DNA of 64,000 nt. It comes from Coptis chinensis (lineage: Eukaryota; Streptophyta; Magnoliopsida; Ranunculales; Ranunculaceae). This document shows positions 22,457 through 33,872 of the stretch, in pieces (position 1 is the stretch's first letter; each line of letters begins with the position of its first letter). Under the pieces are notes generated by a model. The model saw only the letters and a list, made by a program, of their open reading frames with translations, was not told the DNA's origin and ran no database searches. Both the position numbers and the translations under genes were made by a program. The stretch is from assembly GCA_015680905.1 (NCBI GenBank), contig CM027379.1, forward strand, positions 92,465,501-92,529,500, given 5' to 3'.

Positions 22457-22890
22457 ATGTGTGTTATGAAACTCGACGTGGATTTGAAGTGTCTTAGAGA
22501 GAAAGTTTATAGTAGGCTCGAGAATCTCGCATCATCGTCGTCAACGTTTTCGTCCGAGGTTGGCTTGAAAAGTGTTGTTGATCTTGTTGCTGAAGAGAGT
22601 AGTACAATCACTGAAGCTGGAATTATCATCAAAAGGAGCCAGGTGAATGTCATGTTTTTGGTGTACATATATCAAGTATTTTTTTGTTTCAAATATTGAC
22701 ATCTAGTTTTTCTTTCATGAGTTATCTTCACCTGAACTGTTGCTTATTCTCTGTTGTGCAGACTCGTATCCCTGCGAAAGCCTAGAGAAAGGTTGCGAAG
22801 GAGATCAAGACTGCTCGAGCTTTTGGCCTGATGCCTTTCACGACAATGGGAGAATACCCATTTCGTTTTGATCATTCTAGGGGGCACACT
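22457..22890 (+). pseudogene. Captured ribosomal protein S18 (bS18m-like) fragment
   Basis: Two blocks separated by a GT-AG intron (donor after 22642, acceptor before 22762). The first ends ITEAGIIIKRSQ. The second reads TRIPAKA, a TAG stop, then RKVAKEIKTARAFGLMPFTTMG, the conserved C-terminus of bacterial-type S18 as found in plant organellar (probably mitochondrial) ribosomes. Retention of the intron shows capture from genomic DNA. The in-frame TAG, replacing an expected arginine or lysine, and the loss of the normal C-terminal residues after TMG make it non-functional as S18. It sits between the GRF ORF and the RPI fragment inside the MULE. Confidence 0.8.
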
Positions 22891-23074
22891 GATTCTGATT
22901 GGGAGCAAGTGTTGTAGTGACTGGTACTGCTGCCTTGTTGCCTGCCTGCTACTGCTGGAAAGCAAGTGCTGCTGCTGCCGCCTACTGCTAGAAAGCAAAT
23001 GGTTCAGAGCTGATTGTATACCCCAAAACTTGTTGCCTTGTTGCTGCCTTGCTTTCCATTGTATATGAACAAAA

Positions 23075-23455
23075 ATGGTTGAGGCCGCGTCGGCGAAGTT
23101 TGTCGTGGTTGTTGATGATACTAAGTTGGTTAGTGGTTTGGGTGGTAGTGGACTTGCAATGCCAGTTGAGGTTGTGCAGTTTTGTTGGAAATATAATTTG
23201 GTTAGATTGCAAGAGATTTTTAAGGGTGAAGGTTGTGAAGCTAAACTTAGAGTTGATGGTGATGGGAAGCCTTATGTTACGGATAATTCAAACTACATTG
23301 TTGATTTGTATTTCAAGACGCCGATTAAGGATGCGGGGTCAGCTGGGAAGGAGATTTCGTCCTTGGAAGGAGTAGTGGAACATGGGTTGTTTCTCGATAT
23401 GGCGACTGATGTTATTGTTGCTGGAAAGGAAGGAGTGACTGTGCAAACTAAATGA
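23075..23455 (+). CDS. Captured ribose-5-phosphate isomerase C-terminal fragment (open frame)
   Basis: An uninterrupted 126-residue frame matches the C-terminal half of plastid ribose-5-phosphate isomerase A (RPI3-type), which interconverts ribose-5-P and ribulose-5-P in the Calvin cycle and pentose phosphate pathway. Visible family blocks: KFVVVVDDTKLV, LGGSGLAMPVEV, YVTDNSNYIVDLYF and EGVVEHGLFLDMA, with a normal-looking C-terminus. The substrate-binding N-terminal half and plastid transit peptide are missing, so isomerase activity is unlikely. The start at 23075 is simply the first in-frame ATG. The frame is free of stops even though the neighbouring S18 piece is broken, hinting at recent capture. 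Confidence 0.85.
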   Translation: MVEAASAKFVVVVDDTKLVSGLGGSGLAMPVEVVQFCWKYNLVRLQEIFKGEGCEAKLRVDGDGKPYVTDNSNYIVDLYFKTPIKDAGSAGKEISSLEGVVEHGLFLDMATDVIVAGKEGVTVQTK

Positions 23456-25468
23456 AGTTGGAGTTGAACTGTTGAAGTAAGACATTCTATGCTTCCTGAA
23501 TTTTTATTTTTTTTGAGCTGTTATAGTGTAGTTTGTTGTTTAATTATATGAAACTTATTGAGAAGTCTATATTTTTGTTGTGCTTTTTGTTAATTTAGAA
23601 GTTGAACTTCATTGATGTTATTGGAATCGAATAATAAGGAAATCTAAGGAAATGGAGATATTCCATTTGAATGATTAGACATGTAGATTATATAGTGCTG
23701 GAAATGTATATGAAATAAGATAGATAATGGATAGTGGTGTTTTAGCTTTTAATGCTATATTTCATTTTCCTTTTTTCCTTGGGCAAAACATAGTAGACAT
23801 ATTGGATGATTTCATTCCGTAACCTTTTAATAAGAAAACAGTGATAGAGTTCTTGTTGGAGATTCAATATGCTTCTTCAATTCTACTTCCGTTTTAGAAC
23901 ATCGAAAGAAAGATTGCAGATACCTTGAAACCAAGCTCAGAACCTATTCGTTGTAATCTAGAAACAAATGTTGAACAATAACTTGATCACTTAGTATCTT
24001 CTTTCCATCTATGGTTTATCTCTTTCAATACCTTGCAAAAGACCTTCGTGCGGCTAATAATAATTCATCCCAAGTCATTAAAAAATAAACCAAACCCTCT
24101 CATGTAACGTCTTTGGGAATGGTTGGCAAAACCAAAATACCCTTTTGTTCATGGGTGCCCTAGCTTCTGAGAGCCAAATAACAAATCTGTTTTTTCTACT
24201 TTCAAAGATGTTTCTAAATGTATAAGTCTCGAAGATTATTTTCCAGCTTTATGTAAAAGTTTCGAAAATTACAAAAAGAGCTTTTAACAGAAACTTTCTA
24301 AACAAAAGAGTTTTTAACTAAAAGAAACTTTTAACATGAAATGAAACTTGATGAATGAAACAAAAAGAAGCATCACACGATGAATGAAACAAAAAGAAGC
24401 AAACTTGATGAATGAAACTTAATTCTGCAAATACGAAAAACTGTCGGCCCAAAACTGCCAGACAGATTATTACAAATCAACTTTACAAAATTCTGACATA
24501 TCATCAAAATTTCTAACAGAACTGCTGAAAGTCTGTAGGCCTTCTGCCAAGAGCTTTAAGACCTTCTGCCAAGACCTTATGTCAGGACCTTCTGACAGCT
24601 TAGTGTTTTCCTACTTCTTGACCCTCAACATGCATTAAGCAACATAACCATGTCTTCAATCTCCACCGACATATATGCCTTGATAAAGACTAATTCCTAT
24701 TAACCAAAAAAAAAAAGGAACCATCTCTTTAGTACATTAAACAACAACTTCATACAGTCCACACCTAAAACATTGTCTCTAACTAACTTCGACTAACTTC
24801 AATCACACTATGGAAAATACAACACATGGCATTCACATTTAAAGCCACTATAGACCTTACACTGCAAGTACATAACCTTTGTCAGATCGCCTGATTAAAG
24901 ACAAATCAATACAGCGAAGTATCAAAATTCAAAATTGCATATTAAAAACATCATAGTTCACGCTATTTCTATTTGTTCTAAGAACCACGTCCGAAGGAAA
25001 ATATAAAATGCATCAAGGAAAATATAAAATGCATAAGCCTCAGGATCTCATATGTCCGAAGGCCATCCCGTTATGGATATTTATACAACAAAATGAAAAA
25101 AAAACATGCCTCTAATACTTCCATACTTCTAAGATTACATCAAGAAAGTCATACAATAGTGGAAAGTATTGACAACACAAAAATACTTACATTTCACAGA
25201 TTACTTGTTATTTTTCTCTCGGACAATTTCTCGAGTCATGCTTAGCAATCTTTCTACTGGGATTTACACATTCTTCTGGATTGTTTAGAGCTATCTCCCA
25301 GGAGATTGAAATCTCTCCTCGTTCTTCTTCCCCCTCCCTTTTGTTTGAGAAATGTTGGGATTCAAAATCAATATCTGAAATAAAGATTTGAAAATCAAAA
25401 TAAAAAAAACTATTTATATTAAATTAAACATTAAAATCAAATAACATTAAACATTAAAATCAAATAAC
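23456..25468. other. MULE interior without recognised genes
   Basis: AT-rich sequence between the captured fragments and the transposase 3' end. Short repeats such as AAACTTGATGAATGAAAC (24346-24420) and GACCTTCTGCCAAGA-type words (24536-24600) are present. No coding block was recognised. Confidence 0.6.
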
Positions 25469-27431
25469 CTATGAGGTATTAACCGAAGGAATTGAAGGCT
25501 CTGCAACTGGAGGAATTGAAGGCTCTGCAAACGGAGGCTCTTCATTATATGCATCTCCTTCGCAAGAAGTTTCATTAAACTTTGAAACTCCAATAGCCAT
25601 TTCTCCAATCTTTTCTATAAAATATGAATAACCCTCAACAGTATGCGATGCAATGTAAGCCAGTTGAGAAGCAACCTTGATATAATGAGCCACTCTCAAA
25701 GGTTCATGGTTTTCATGGCCGACCACTAATCCAGTATCAAACTCCGCTCTATACGTGTTTGTCTTTTGCATCCACCGCTTCAAAAGAAAATGCCTTGGAA
25801 TCTCTTCAATCTCATAACGCATAAAAAACTTTAACATATGACCACAAAGCAACCCCATAAATTGAAAGTACTTGCATTCGTAGTCTCCCTCTAAAGTTCC
25901 TCTATCGAAACTCACTCTCCAAACAGACTTCTTCAGCGGGTCTCTCCATTTCACCATGTAGCTTCCAGTTCCATACCTATCAATCTGTTCCCCATCAATT
26001 TTGTACTCCATCTTTGCCTTCTGGTATTGCTCCTTAAATTTATTGAATACTTTAATCGTATAGACCTTCGCAGCATGCATAAGGAGGAAAGCATCTTCAG
26101 CCACAATTCATGAACTATGCTCGGTGCGGTAATCAGAATCTCTTTCATTCCTAGCAATCGAGGCCAGAGACTTCTCATTACCATGTACAAACTGCATCAG
26201 TGTAGTTCTCGAATTGACAAATTGGTCATAATGAGAATTCATCGATTCACTTCTCCCAGTCGTATGCATACCAGCAAAAAAGGTGTCACTGAGATAACAC
26301 GGAACCCATTTCTCCTGAATATTATATATTTCTGTCAACCAACGATTTTCAGACAACTCGTTCTTCTCTATGATTGTACACCATCTCTTTCAAAATCAGC
26401 AATCATATACGAGAAAGAAATAGTGTTCTTCAGGTCAGTTACCAATGTCTCAATTTTAGTAAAGGACAGCTTCTCTTGGAATTTCTGCATAACATGCCAA
26501 AGACAGTAATGATGACGAGTATCAGGAAACACTTTAGCAATGGCTGCAGTCATCACTCTATCCTGGTCAGTGATAATTGTAGTTGGCGCACGACCACTCA
26601 TGGTTGCAAGCCACGCCTTAAACAGCCATATGAATGTATGTCCTGTCTCATCAAGCAATAGCGCGCAACCAAACTGAACCGACTGCAAATGATGGTTGAC
26701 TCCAGTAAAGGGGGCAAAAGGCATAGAGTATGCATTGGTACGATATGTGGTATCAAAAGAGACAACATCCCCAAAGTATTCATACTGGACTCGAGACCTC
26801 CCATCAACCCAGAAAAAGTTTAGTGCAGTCCCATTTTGATCTAGATCAATGGCGGAGTAGAATTGGGGATCCTCCACACTCCTCTGCATAAAATAGTTTA
26901 GCACGGTTGTTACATCACCTTCTTTAGGCATCTTTCTAGACAAACCATAATGATGGTTCCAACAATCCTTCTTTGTAAACCCAACTTCCTCCCCATGAAA
27001 AACAGATGCCACTTTCCCAACAGGTAAATTGTTATCACTGAAAATCTCAATCAAGCTCTTTGCTGCTTCAGGCATAGTTTTGTTAATTTTCATACAAATT
27101 CTCTTCGCTGGAGTCACGCAACCGTGGCTATGTTCATTATGAGCAATGTTGACATCGTATATCTCTTCATGTAGTATTTTCTTAACACGCATTTTAGCTT
27201 CGCAACCGCACCGGATAGTCGATGTATTTCTTAATCTCACTGAATCTCTCTTGTTAGGGGCACCTTCCGTGCGCAAACAAATAAACAATTAGTAACCACA
27301 TTCACATCGGGTTCCTCTTCTTCTCCGTCATCCGAACACGAAGTCTCAAATCCCTCTTGTTGACCATACTCTCTGTAGTAAGTCTTTGCCTCGTCAATAC
27401 TTCTAAAAGTCATACCTACATAACGGAGCAA
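25469..27431 (-). pseudogene. FAR1-type MULE transposase, frameshifted
   Basis: On the minus strand, right to left: a FAR1 DNA-binding domain (GMTFRSIDEAKTYYREYG, 27237-27431) and the MULE DDE core (VVSFDTTYRTN, TIITDQDRVMTAAI, then GRSESMNSHYDQF holding the glutamate). A SWIM zinc finger follows (YECKYFQFMGLLCGHMLK). Four open segments are needed: 27237-27431, 26368-27288, 26108-26356 and 25469-26104. Between the first two and between the second and third the frame shifts. Between the last two an in-frame TGA (26108-26110) interrupts. Total length would be about 650 residues, normal for the family. Plant FHY3/FAR1 factors derive from this family, but the TIRs show this copy is a transposon gene. 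Confidence 0.92.
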
Positions 27432-27937
27432 CTAATATCGTGCTTTGAGCGGGGAGATTTAGTAGACAAAGAACCAACTACATCTTCTTCGATTTCTATC
27501 GATTCATATCGGCGTCAAGAATGAACACCGACCATTATATCAAGACTATATAATACCTGCATGGTAAATTCAACATCAGACTAGCATGACAAGGGAGACT
27601 AAAACAATAAATAAACCAATGAAACAGACGAATGAAAGAGAGGAAGAATATTAGTTTATTGGTAAGGTAAAGAAGCATGAATCAAGCATGAGCTCTCAAA
27701 ACAAGCATGAATCAAGCATGAGCTCTCAAAACTCAATTTACCCATACAAATAAACAAAGAATATCAGGAAACTCAATTTACCCATACAAATAAACAAGCA
27801 TGAATCAAGCATTTTTTAGACGCCAATATTAGTTGTAAGGATACATTACATTTTTAAGCATACATTGATAAATCTATGGCTCTTACACTAATATACGGTA
27901 TTGTTCATATACTGCTATACGGTATTGTCCAAACTCC

Positions 27938-28378
27938 AAACTCATGCAAATTTTCACCTTTGCATGAAAAATTCTAGCAGCTTTAGTCCATACACTGATA
28001 TACGGTATTGTTCAACTACAGTCCACACTCTACAGCATCAAATGTTGTGAACATTGATACAATAGCCATTACTATATCAAAACTCAAAAAGTACCAAAAC
28101 AAGGGAAGTAACTAACCTGTCCTCTTCAAGCTTGCGATGACGGGAGATGTCGGAGTGGGATGCCGGAGTGGGGTGATCAATTTGGAGTTTGGAGTGTGGA
28201 GTTTTTGGAGTTTGGTTTCGGTTTGAATTTGGAGTTTGGAGTTTGGACTGTTTGACGAAGGTTTGTAAACAAAATTCTGTTTTGTGTTTTGTTGGTTCGT
28301 GGGCCGGGCTTTAAGGACGTGAACAGTAGGATGTCACTCTAAGTATGTCACGGTAAGAATGTCATCCTAGCCAAACCG
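27938..28378 (-). repeat. Right terminal inverted repeat of MULE (441 bp)
   Basis: Reverse complement of 20916-21356, followed directly by the second copy of TTTATGTTT. Confidence 0.93.
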
Positions 28379-28673
28379 TTTATGTTTTGCTTATAACTTC
28401 AGTCTACTGTTAATAAGACTCCATGTAGAGAAGAACACTTACAGTCAAGAGACATCTTCAGACTATTGGGTGATTTTTGTGTGTTTGGGTAACCATTATG
28501 CTATTCCAAATTGTTATCACTTTCACCCACTTGATTTGATGTTTTTAAATTCTGAACTTAAAATAAATCATTTGGAATTTGTACAAATGTAAGTGCAAAG
28601 CAACTGACGGAGAATTGCAGATATGTTCTATGGGTATGAGCCTATTTCGATCTCTCTTTTAAGTTTAAGTTTA

Positions 28674-28675
<2 letters not shown>

Positions 28676-28709
<34 letters not shown>
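28676..28709. repeat. (CT)n microsatellite
   Basis: About 17 perfect CT units. In plants CT tracts are common in 5' leaders, but no gene start was recognised downstream. Confidence 0.97.
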
Positions 28710-28713
<4 letters not shown>

Positions 28714-31156
28714 TTAAAAAAATTAAAAGACCTGGATAAGAAAACCATCAGTCTATTTCTCTAAATCAGGTTTGATTGTTACTTTCAATTCTCTAAATCA
28801 TGCAAATTTCCTTTTATTCATCAATTCTTCAAATTTTTATTTTTTTGAGATCTTGATTGGTTGATTGTTTCATTTAAGTACTAATTATTTGATGAATTGA
28901 TAAAAAAAAAATTAATATGAATTCATCTTTGCTTGGATTAATTCACTGCTCAAAAGTTATTTGAAATGTGAAACAGGGTTGGTCATAGATTGTAATCAGG
29001 TAATCCACCAACTTAAGAATTAGGTAAGAGTGCGTAATTGTAATCCCTTTGACTTGAATTTTAGATGTTTCAGTTAACTTAGTGTTGGTATCCATTTTAA
29101 AGAAGTCGATTTGGGGATTTGATGAGATCCTTTTTGAAATTGGGATTTGATTTATACGTTTAGTTTATAAAATTGAGTTTTGGGTATTGCTTACAACATG
29201 TAGTTTTTGAAATTGGGTTTTGGGATTGAATTAAGAAGTAGGAACTAAAGTGGCTTTCAGTTTTTTTTTCCCAGACTTTATGTTTTTGAATTATATTATG
29301 AAATATTTTTTCATGTTTTCTATCTGATATGGCCATTCGCTTCTCATTTCTTGATTAGGAATTATTTTTCTTGGCCATGGAATATGATTGTTGTTGTTTG
29401 TGTTGTAAACCAGTAACTAAAAAAATCAATATTTACTTACCGACAAATGTTATTAAGTTTCTAATATTGTTGGAATATGGTTGGAACGTTTCATTCATTT
29501 TTTCTTCAAATTTCACAGAGTTCTCTTTTGAGCTTGCAATAAACACTACCCTTTTGGTGGTGATCATGTTGATTCTTTACTTGATTCAATGTACTTTTAT
29601 TGCGGCCTTGCAGGTTTCCTTCCATTTGGGGGCAACAAATTTTGCGCTATTATAGGTACTCTTTTTCTAAGCTTCACTATTGTTTTCTTTTTCTTTTATA
29701 TACAATGTTCAACTTTATAGCATCCTATCCCATATTGATCTATGCTTGCAATCTGTAATTGAAACTGCTCTCATAAGAACCTTTACAACCTATTTTTGAA
29801 ATACATTTAATATCTTATGCTTGCTCTTGCGTACAATCTAAATGGGAGTCTAAATAGGTTTGATATCTACATAGGTTAGACTATAAAACCTAACCTCTAT
29901 TTCTTAATGGGAGTCTAAATAGGTTATGGAGCATTGAGCGTTTCATAACCATGTGAACTAATAGATTGTACTCCATGAACCCCTCTTGAATCTCCAGTAC
30001 GCAGAGTTCCAGCAGCCCCTAGATCTGCGATGGCACGAGGGACTCAATTGAATTACCATAGGTTGCATTGTTAATGACGAATATATAGAACAAAGAATAA
30101 TTGCTACCTCTGCTGCCCTGACACATTCATACTATGCATTTTACAAGAATGGACTAGGGGGAAATGATAGTATCACTAGCCATGAAATACCTATAACTCT
30201 ATAAGGGCTTGTGCTATGGCGTTGTGCCGTTGCATAAGTTGGCGTACAACGTACTCCTCAATCATGAAAAAATGACCTGCAAGTAGCAATATAACACTTG
30301 AAGGCATGTAGTTACCATTCTTGATTTACTTCCCCTTTTTTTTTTGTGTTATTATTATATTGGATATATGGTTTTATTAAGATGGGTTTTTGATATTTGT
30401 AGCAGCGTTGCAATTGGTTATATCATAATGCAAACCTGGAGCGAGTGGATTTGTGCGAGAATAACGATTCATTTATCAGAGAGTAAGCTTTATTTATTTA
30501 TTTTTTGGGCTTAATTGAATGCTTAGTACAATGGTTTAGTGTCTCACTGTTACTTCACAACTTTAAATTGTGTTAATCAATCCTTGGTGGCATGGCAAGA
30601 ATAATGTGGGAAGCCCATTGAGAGAACCTTAAGTTTCATAGTAATTGAGTACTTGGTCTGTTGGCCATTTGCATTGGTGTTGTAGTATGACAATTGGGTA
30701 TATCAATTTAATGGGCGCACCCAAAAAATTGCAATGGAATATTAATAATTTGCACTTAATGTTAATGTTGTCGGAGTTTGGCATTTTCTTTGTTTACCGT
30801 ACCAAGATGATTCATGCTTTGGGTAAATAGTCACATAGTACATAATAACATGGCCAATTCTGCTAACATCAACCCGTCTTACAGCTCATCTCTCCTTGGA
30901 AACCGATGATGAAGCCTTACATACTTTGGTTGAAGCTATTGAGATAACCCATAAATTTAGTCATTTACTTTATGCACATGACCTGATGATGCACAATCAA
31001 TTGAGTGAGTAGAATATGATATTTGCTTCAATCAAGCTGTATATTTTGTCTGTGTGTGTAGCAATATAACACTTGAAGGCATGCATACTATTTAAGAGCT
31101 TAGAAATCTGAATGTGTTATGCACATTTTCAAAATATTGCAACCAAACAACTTCCC

Positions 31157-31713
31157 AGTATGAAGACATTTATTCCACTGCCATATTAGATGGTGGTGTA
31201 GTGTATAATTGCATATTTCTTGAATTTAAAGTTGTTTCTCATCTATTTTTTTGCGCCAAATTGTTTTGTAGGTAGTAATCATTCATTCATTGAGCAAACA
31301 TACTTTGAATTCTTGAGAATTCTATAACATAAAACATTAGGGTTTAGGTTGCCTCTTAAATCTATTTAAAACATTGGAATTTTACACTCTTCGGTAAGTT
31401 TTGTTTGACATCACGTGCATAGCATGTGCATCTTGCTAGTATGAAGACATTTATTCCACTGCCATATTAGATGGTGGTGTAGTGCATAATTGCATATTTC
31501 TTGAATTTAAAGTTGTTTCTCATCTATTTTTTTGCGCCAAATTGTTTTGTAGGTAGTAATCATTCATTCATTGAGCAAACATACTTTGAATTCTTGAGAA
31601 TTCTATAACATAAAACATTAGGGTTTAGGTTGCCTCTTAAATCTATTTAAAACATTGGAATTTTACACTCTTCGGTAAGTTTTGTTTGACATCACGTGTA
31701 TCTTGCTAGTATT
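31157..31713 (+). repeat. 281-bp tandem duplication
   Basis: The block starting AGTATGAAGACATTTATTCC at 31157 is repeated at 31438 almost without change. Visible differences are one base (TAGTGTATA against TAGTGCATA) and loss of about 11 bases around the GTGCATAGCATGTG word in the second copy. The near identity implies a young duplication. A short CATCTTGCTAGTAT word lies at both junctions. Confidence 0.93.
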
Positions 31714-32019
31714 AATAATAGTTGTCATTCTTTACAACATAACAAACATATCCAAGCAATTTAGCTACGAAAACATTGAAACCAATTGAACGGTCTACAT
31801 AAGTACCTTCATTTATTTGTTCTTGGATTGAAATTACAGTTCAAACTTCAAAATACACATACCATGACATGACAATTTAAATATTGCCCAAAAAGTATAA
31901 AATGAAAGCTTTTGGATTAATTTATTACTAAGAATGTAAGAGTGGGGCACTTAAAGTAAGAGTGAGGATATAAAATACATAAAAAATAACAAAAGCACAA
32001 CTGAATTTTCATTATTTTT

Positions 32020-32170
32020 TTTAGCCGAATTTTTGAAAAATTCGCCAAAAACCGAATTATTCGTTTAAAAGCAAAAAATCACAAATTATTCCGAATCTTT
32101 GAAACATTCGGAAGTATTATACGTATTGCCCTTCAAAAATTCGATTCGCGAATAATTCGGCGAATTGCTA
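32020..32170. repeat. AATTCG-rich transposon remnant
   Basis: Dense AATTCG, ATTATTCG and ATTCGGAA words, similar in composition to 3777-3960. Probably a MITE or hAT end fragment; no terminal repeats or duplication were established. Confidence 0.4.
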
Positions 32171-32579
32171 ACAAGGTTGCAGGGTGCCTATGTGTGTGCT
32201 TTCAATAGGTATGATAGTAGTACTACTACATTTTGAATCCAGGTTTGTGGTAACAACTCCCACAAACTTTATCATCTATCTGCCACCGACATGCGCTCAT
32301 TCAGCCCCTTTTTCTTCTTTTTTCTTGGTAAAATTCAAGTTTCATTGTGGATTACTAATCTAAAAATGGGACATCCTCATTTCTCATTTTATTTTCTTTT
32401 TTATGTAATTGTGTCTTTGCCCCGGCAAGTGGGGGGTTGCTAATTGAGAATACACCATCTATCTTAATAACAGCAAGCAAGTCTGTCTTAATCAATAGGC
32501 CGGCCGGGAAAGCTAGTCGATTTTACTTATTCTCTATCTAGCATTCCAGTACAGACTGAGCAACACTTCTCAATGGAGT

Positions 32580-32715
32580 TTGGAGACTTGATCTGAGAGG
32601 ACAGTTCTCAGCGAAATTTGTGTACGAGGAGACAAGGAGTAGGAATCCAAAAGTTGGATGGCACAATCACATTTGGAAGTCCTGTCTCCACCCTAAGGTT
32701 GGCAGCCACAACATT
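32580..32715 (+). pseudogene. LINE zf-RVT domain fragment
   Basis: The plus strand encodes RLDLRGQFSAKFVYEETRS...PKVGWHNHIWKSCLHPKV, which fits the zinc-binding domain (zf-RVT) at the C-terminus of plant LINE reverse transcriptases. No RT core is present upstream. The hAT element inserted a little downstream (duplication CCAGGAAG), and a possible continuation (ending WVARKAH) reads across the empty site. Confidence 0.5.
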
Positions 32716-32904
32716 AAACTTGAGCAACAAGCATGCAGCAACAGATTTGTCACTGCAAAGTAACGGAATCAAACTTGCCTCTAAATAGCAATTTGGCTAA
32801 AGAGTTGTCGGAGTGGGTTGCCAGGAAGCAGTGGCAGAGCCAGGAAAGTAAGTGAGGGTGAGCCAGCCAGACAAAAACCAAGCATACAAAATAATAATAA
32901 TAAT

Positions 32905-32978
<74 letters not shown>

Positions 32979-33371
32979 GGTGGGATAGAGGCACAGTCAT
33001 TGTAGCCACATTCTAGGCACAGTGACTCCCATCCACCGATCTGTTTCAATCCTACGGATATGGGTAGTTCAATCAGCCAAATACGAAATGTGAAATTATT
33101 TCGGGAAAACAAAATTTTTGAAACAAAAAACAAAAATCTCCAAAACAAAAAAACAAAAGATCGATCTATTTCTCTTTTCTCTCTTAAACCTTCTTCTTCA
33201 AAATTAGATCAATCTCCAAAATTAAACCTCAGCTGAGCACATGCTTCCACAAAGGGTGTTACCAAATAATTGAAGCCTGCTGTCGCTGGCTTTCTGATAC
33301 ATAAGGTAAGCTTTTTGTTTGTTTTTTTAGCTGCTATTTATTTCCATTTAGTGGTTGAGCTAGATTTAGTG

Positions 33372-33772
33372 TATGCCACAAAAATCTGCTTTTACTCTGG
33401 ATAAACGGAGACAGAGAGAATCTTGAAGGGGATTTGGGGGAAGAAGGATTTAAGTTTTGAAACAATCTGGAGGTTTTGGTGTAGCATTGAAGTTTGGGAC
33501 TGTTTTGAACTTGTGCTGGAGTTGGTACTTGTGGGGCTGTTGTTCGACATTGTAAATTTGGGCTGGAAATATCTTGAGAAGATTGAAATCTTGGGGTTGA
33601 TGGATTGTTACCACCAGAAAGAAACCTAAACTTGAGTCTACTACTACTTCTTAGGAGTACTAGGTGTACTTGGATTTGGGATTTGTTTATCTGAAAATGA
33701 AGTTTGATGATCTGAAGATGAATCTCTTGGAATAGATGTGCAGAAAGCTCTTCTCCACCCAGTTCCACCCAT
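33372..33772 (-). pseudogene. WAV3-family E3 ligase fragment, left arm
   Basis: On the minus strand the frame opens with MGGTGWRRAF and SIPRDS at 33772, the N-terminus of WAV3/WAVH RING E3 ligases (root gravitropism and waving). It continues as a Ser/Pro-rich stretch with SPNLQCRTTAPQVP and SPKLQC...TSRLFQNLNPSSPKSP. A frameshift lies within the STPSTP region. The RING, VWA and C-terminal domains are absent. It is the mirror copy of 36717-37101. Confidence 0.8.
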
Positions 33773-33872
33773 ATCACTCTGTATAAAAGATGATAGACAC
33801 AAGAATTAAAACGAAAGAAAAGGGAGTTTGTTATTTGTTGTATTCCTAGCTAGCTAAACAAGACAAAATGAT

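Larger units (their letters stand above)
20916..28378. mobile_element. Mutator-like element (7463 bp) with captured host gene fragments
   Basis: The two ends are inverted copies starting CGGTTTGGCTAGGATGACAT, about 441 bp each. They are flanked by a perfect 9-bp duplication TTTATGTTT (20907-20915 and 28379-28387), the hallmark of Mutator transposition. The minus strand carries a FAR1-type MULE transposase (now broken). The plus strand carries a GRF zinc-finger ORF and fragments of two unrelated host genes, RPS18 and ribose-5-phosphate isomerase. The TIRs look very similar over their whole length, suggesting fairly recent movement despite the transposase lesions. Confidence 0.95.
28388..32565. 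other. Mostly unrecognised non-coding sequence
   Basis: It continues the host sequence right of the MULE. There are short exon-like stretches, for example 30883-31005 (SLETDDEALHTLVEAIEITHKF) and 29371-29655 (hydrophobic 94-residue frame), but none is assignable. Contents I can name: the (CT)n tract, a 281-bp tandem duplication and an AATTCG-rich remnant, listed separately. Confidence 0.5.

Noticed and set aside
22868-23068. Cys/Leu-rich frame between S18 and RPI pieces
   Set aside because: Arises from CTGCTGCC-type repeats; not a known fold and overlaps the junction of two captures.
25469-27431. Domesticated FAR1/FHY3 transcription factor
   Set aside because: It lies between matching TIRs with target duplications and has frameshifts and a stop, so it is a transposon gene copy.
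29371-29655. 94-residue hydrophobic frame with CCCLCC start
   Set aside because: Could be a small membrane protein, but AT-rich chance frames look the same and no family, splice or context evidence supports it.
32750-33148. Open frames rich in Ile-Tyr repeats over the (TA)n tract, and similar ones at 37306-37777
   Set aside because: They are translations of microsatellite and TIR sequence, with no domain or codon signature.
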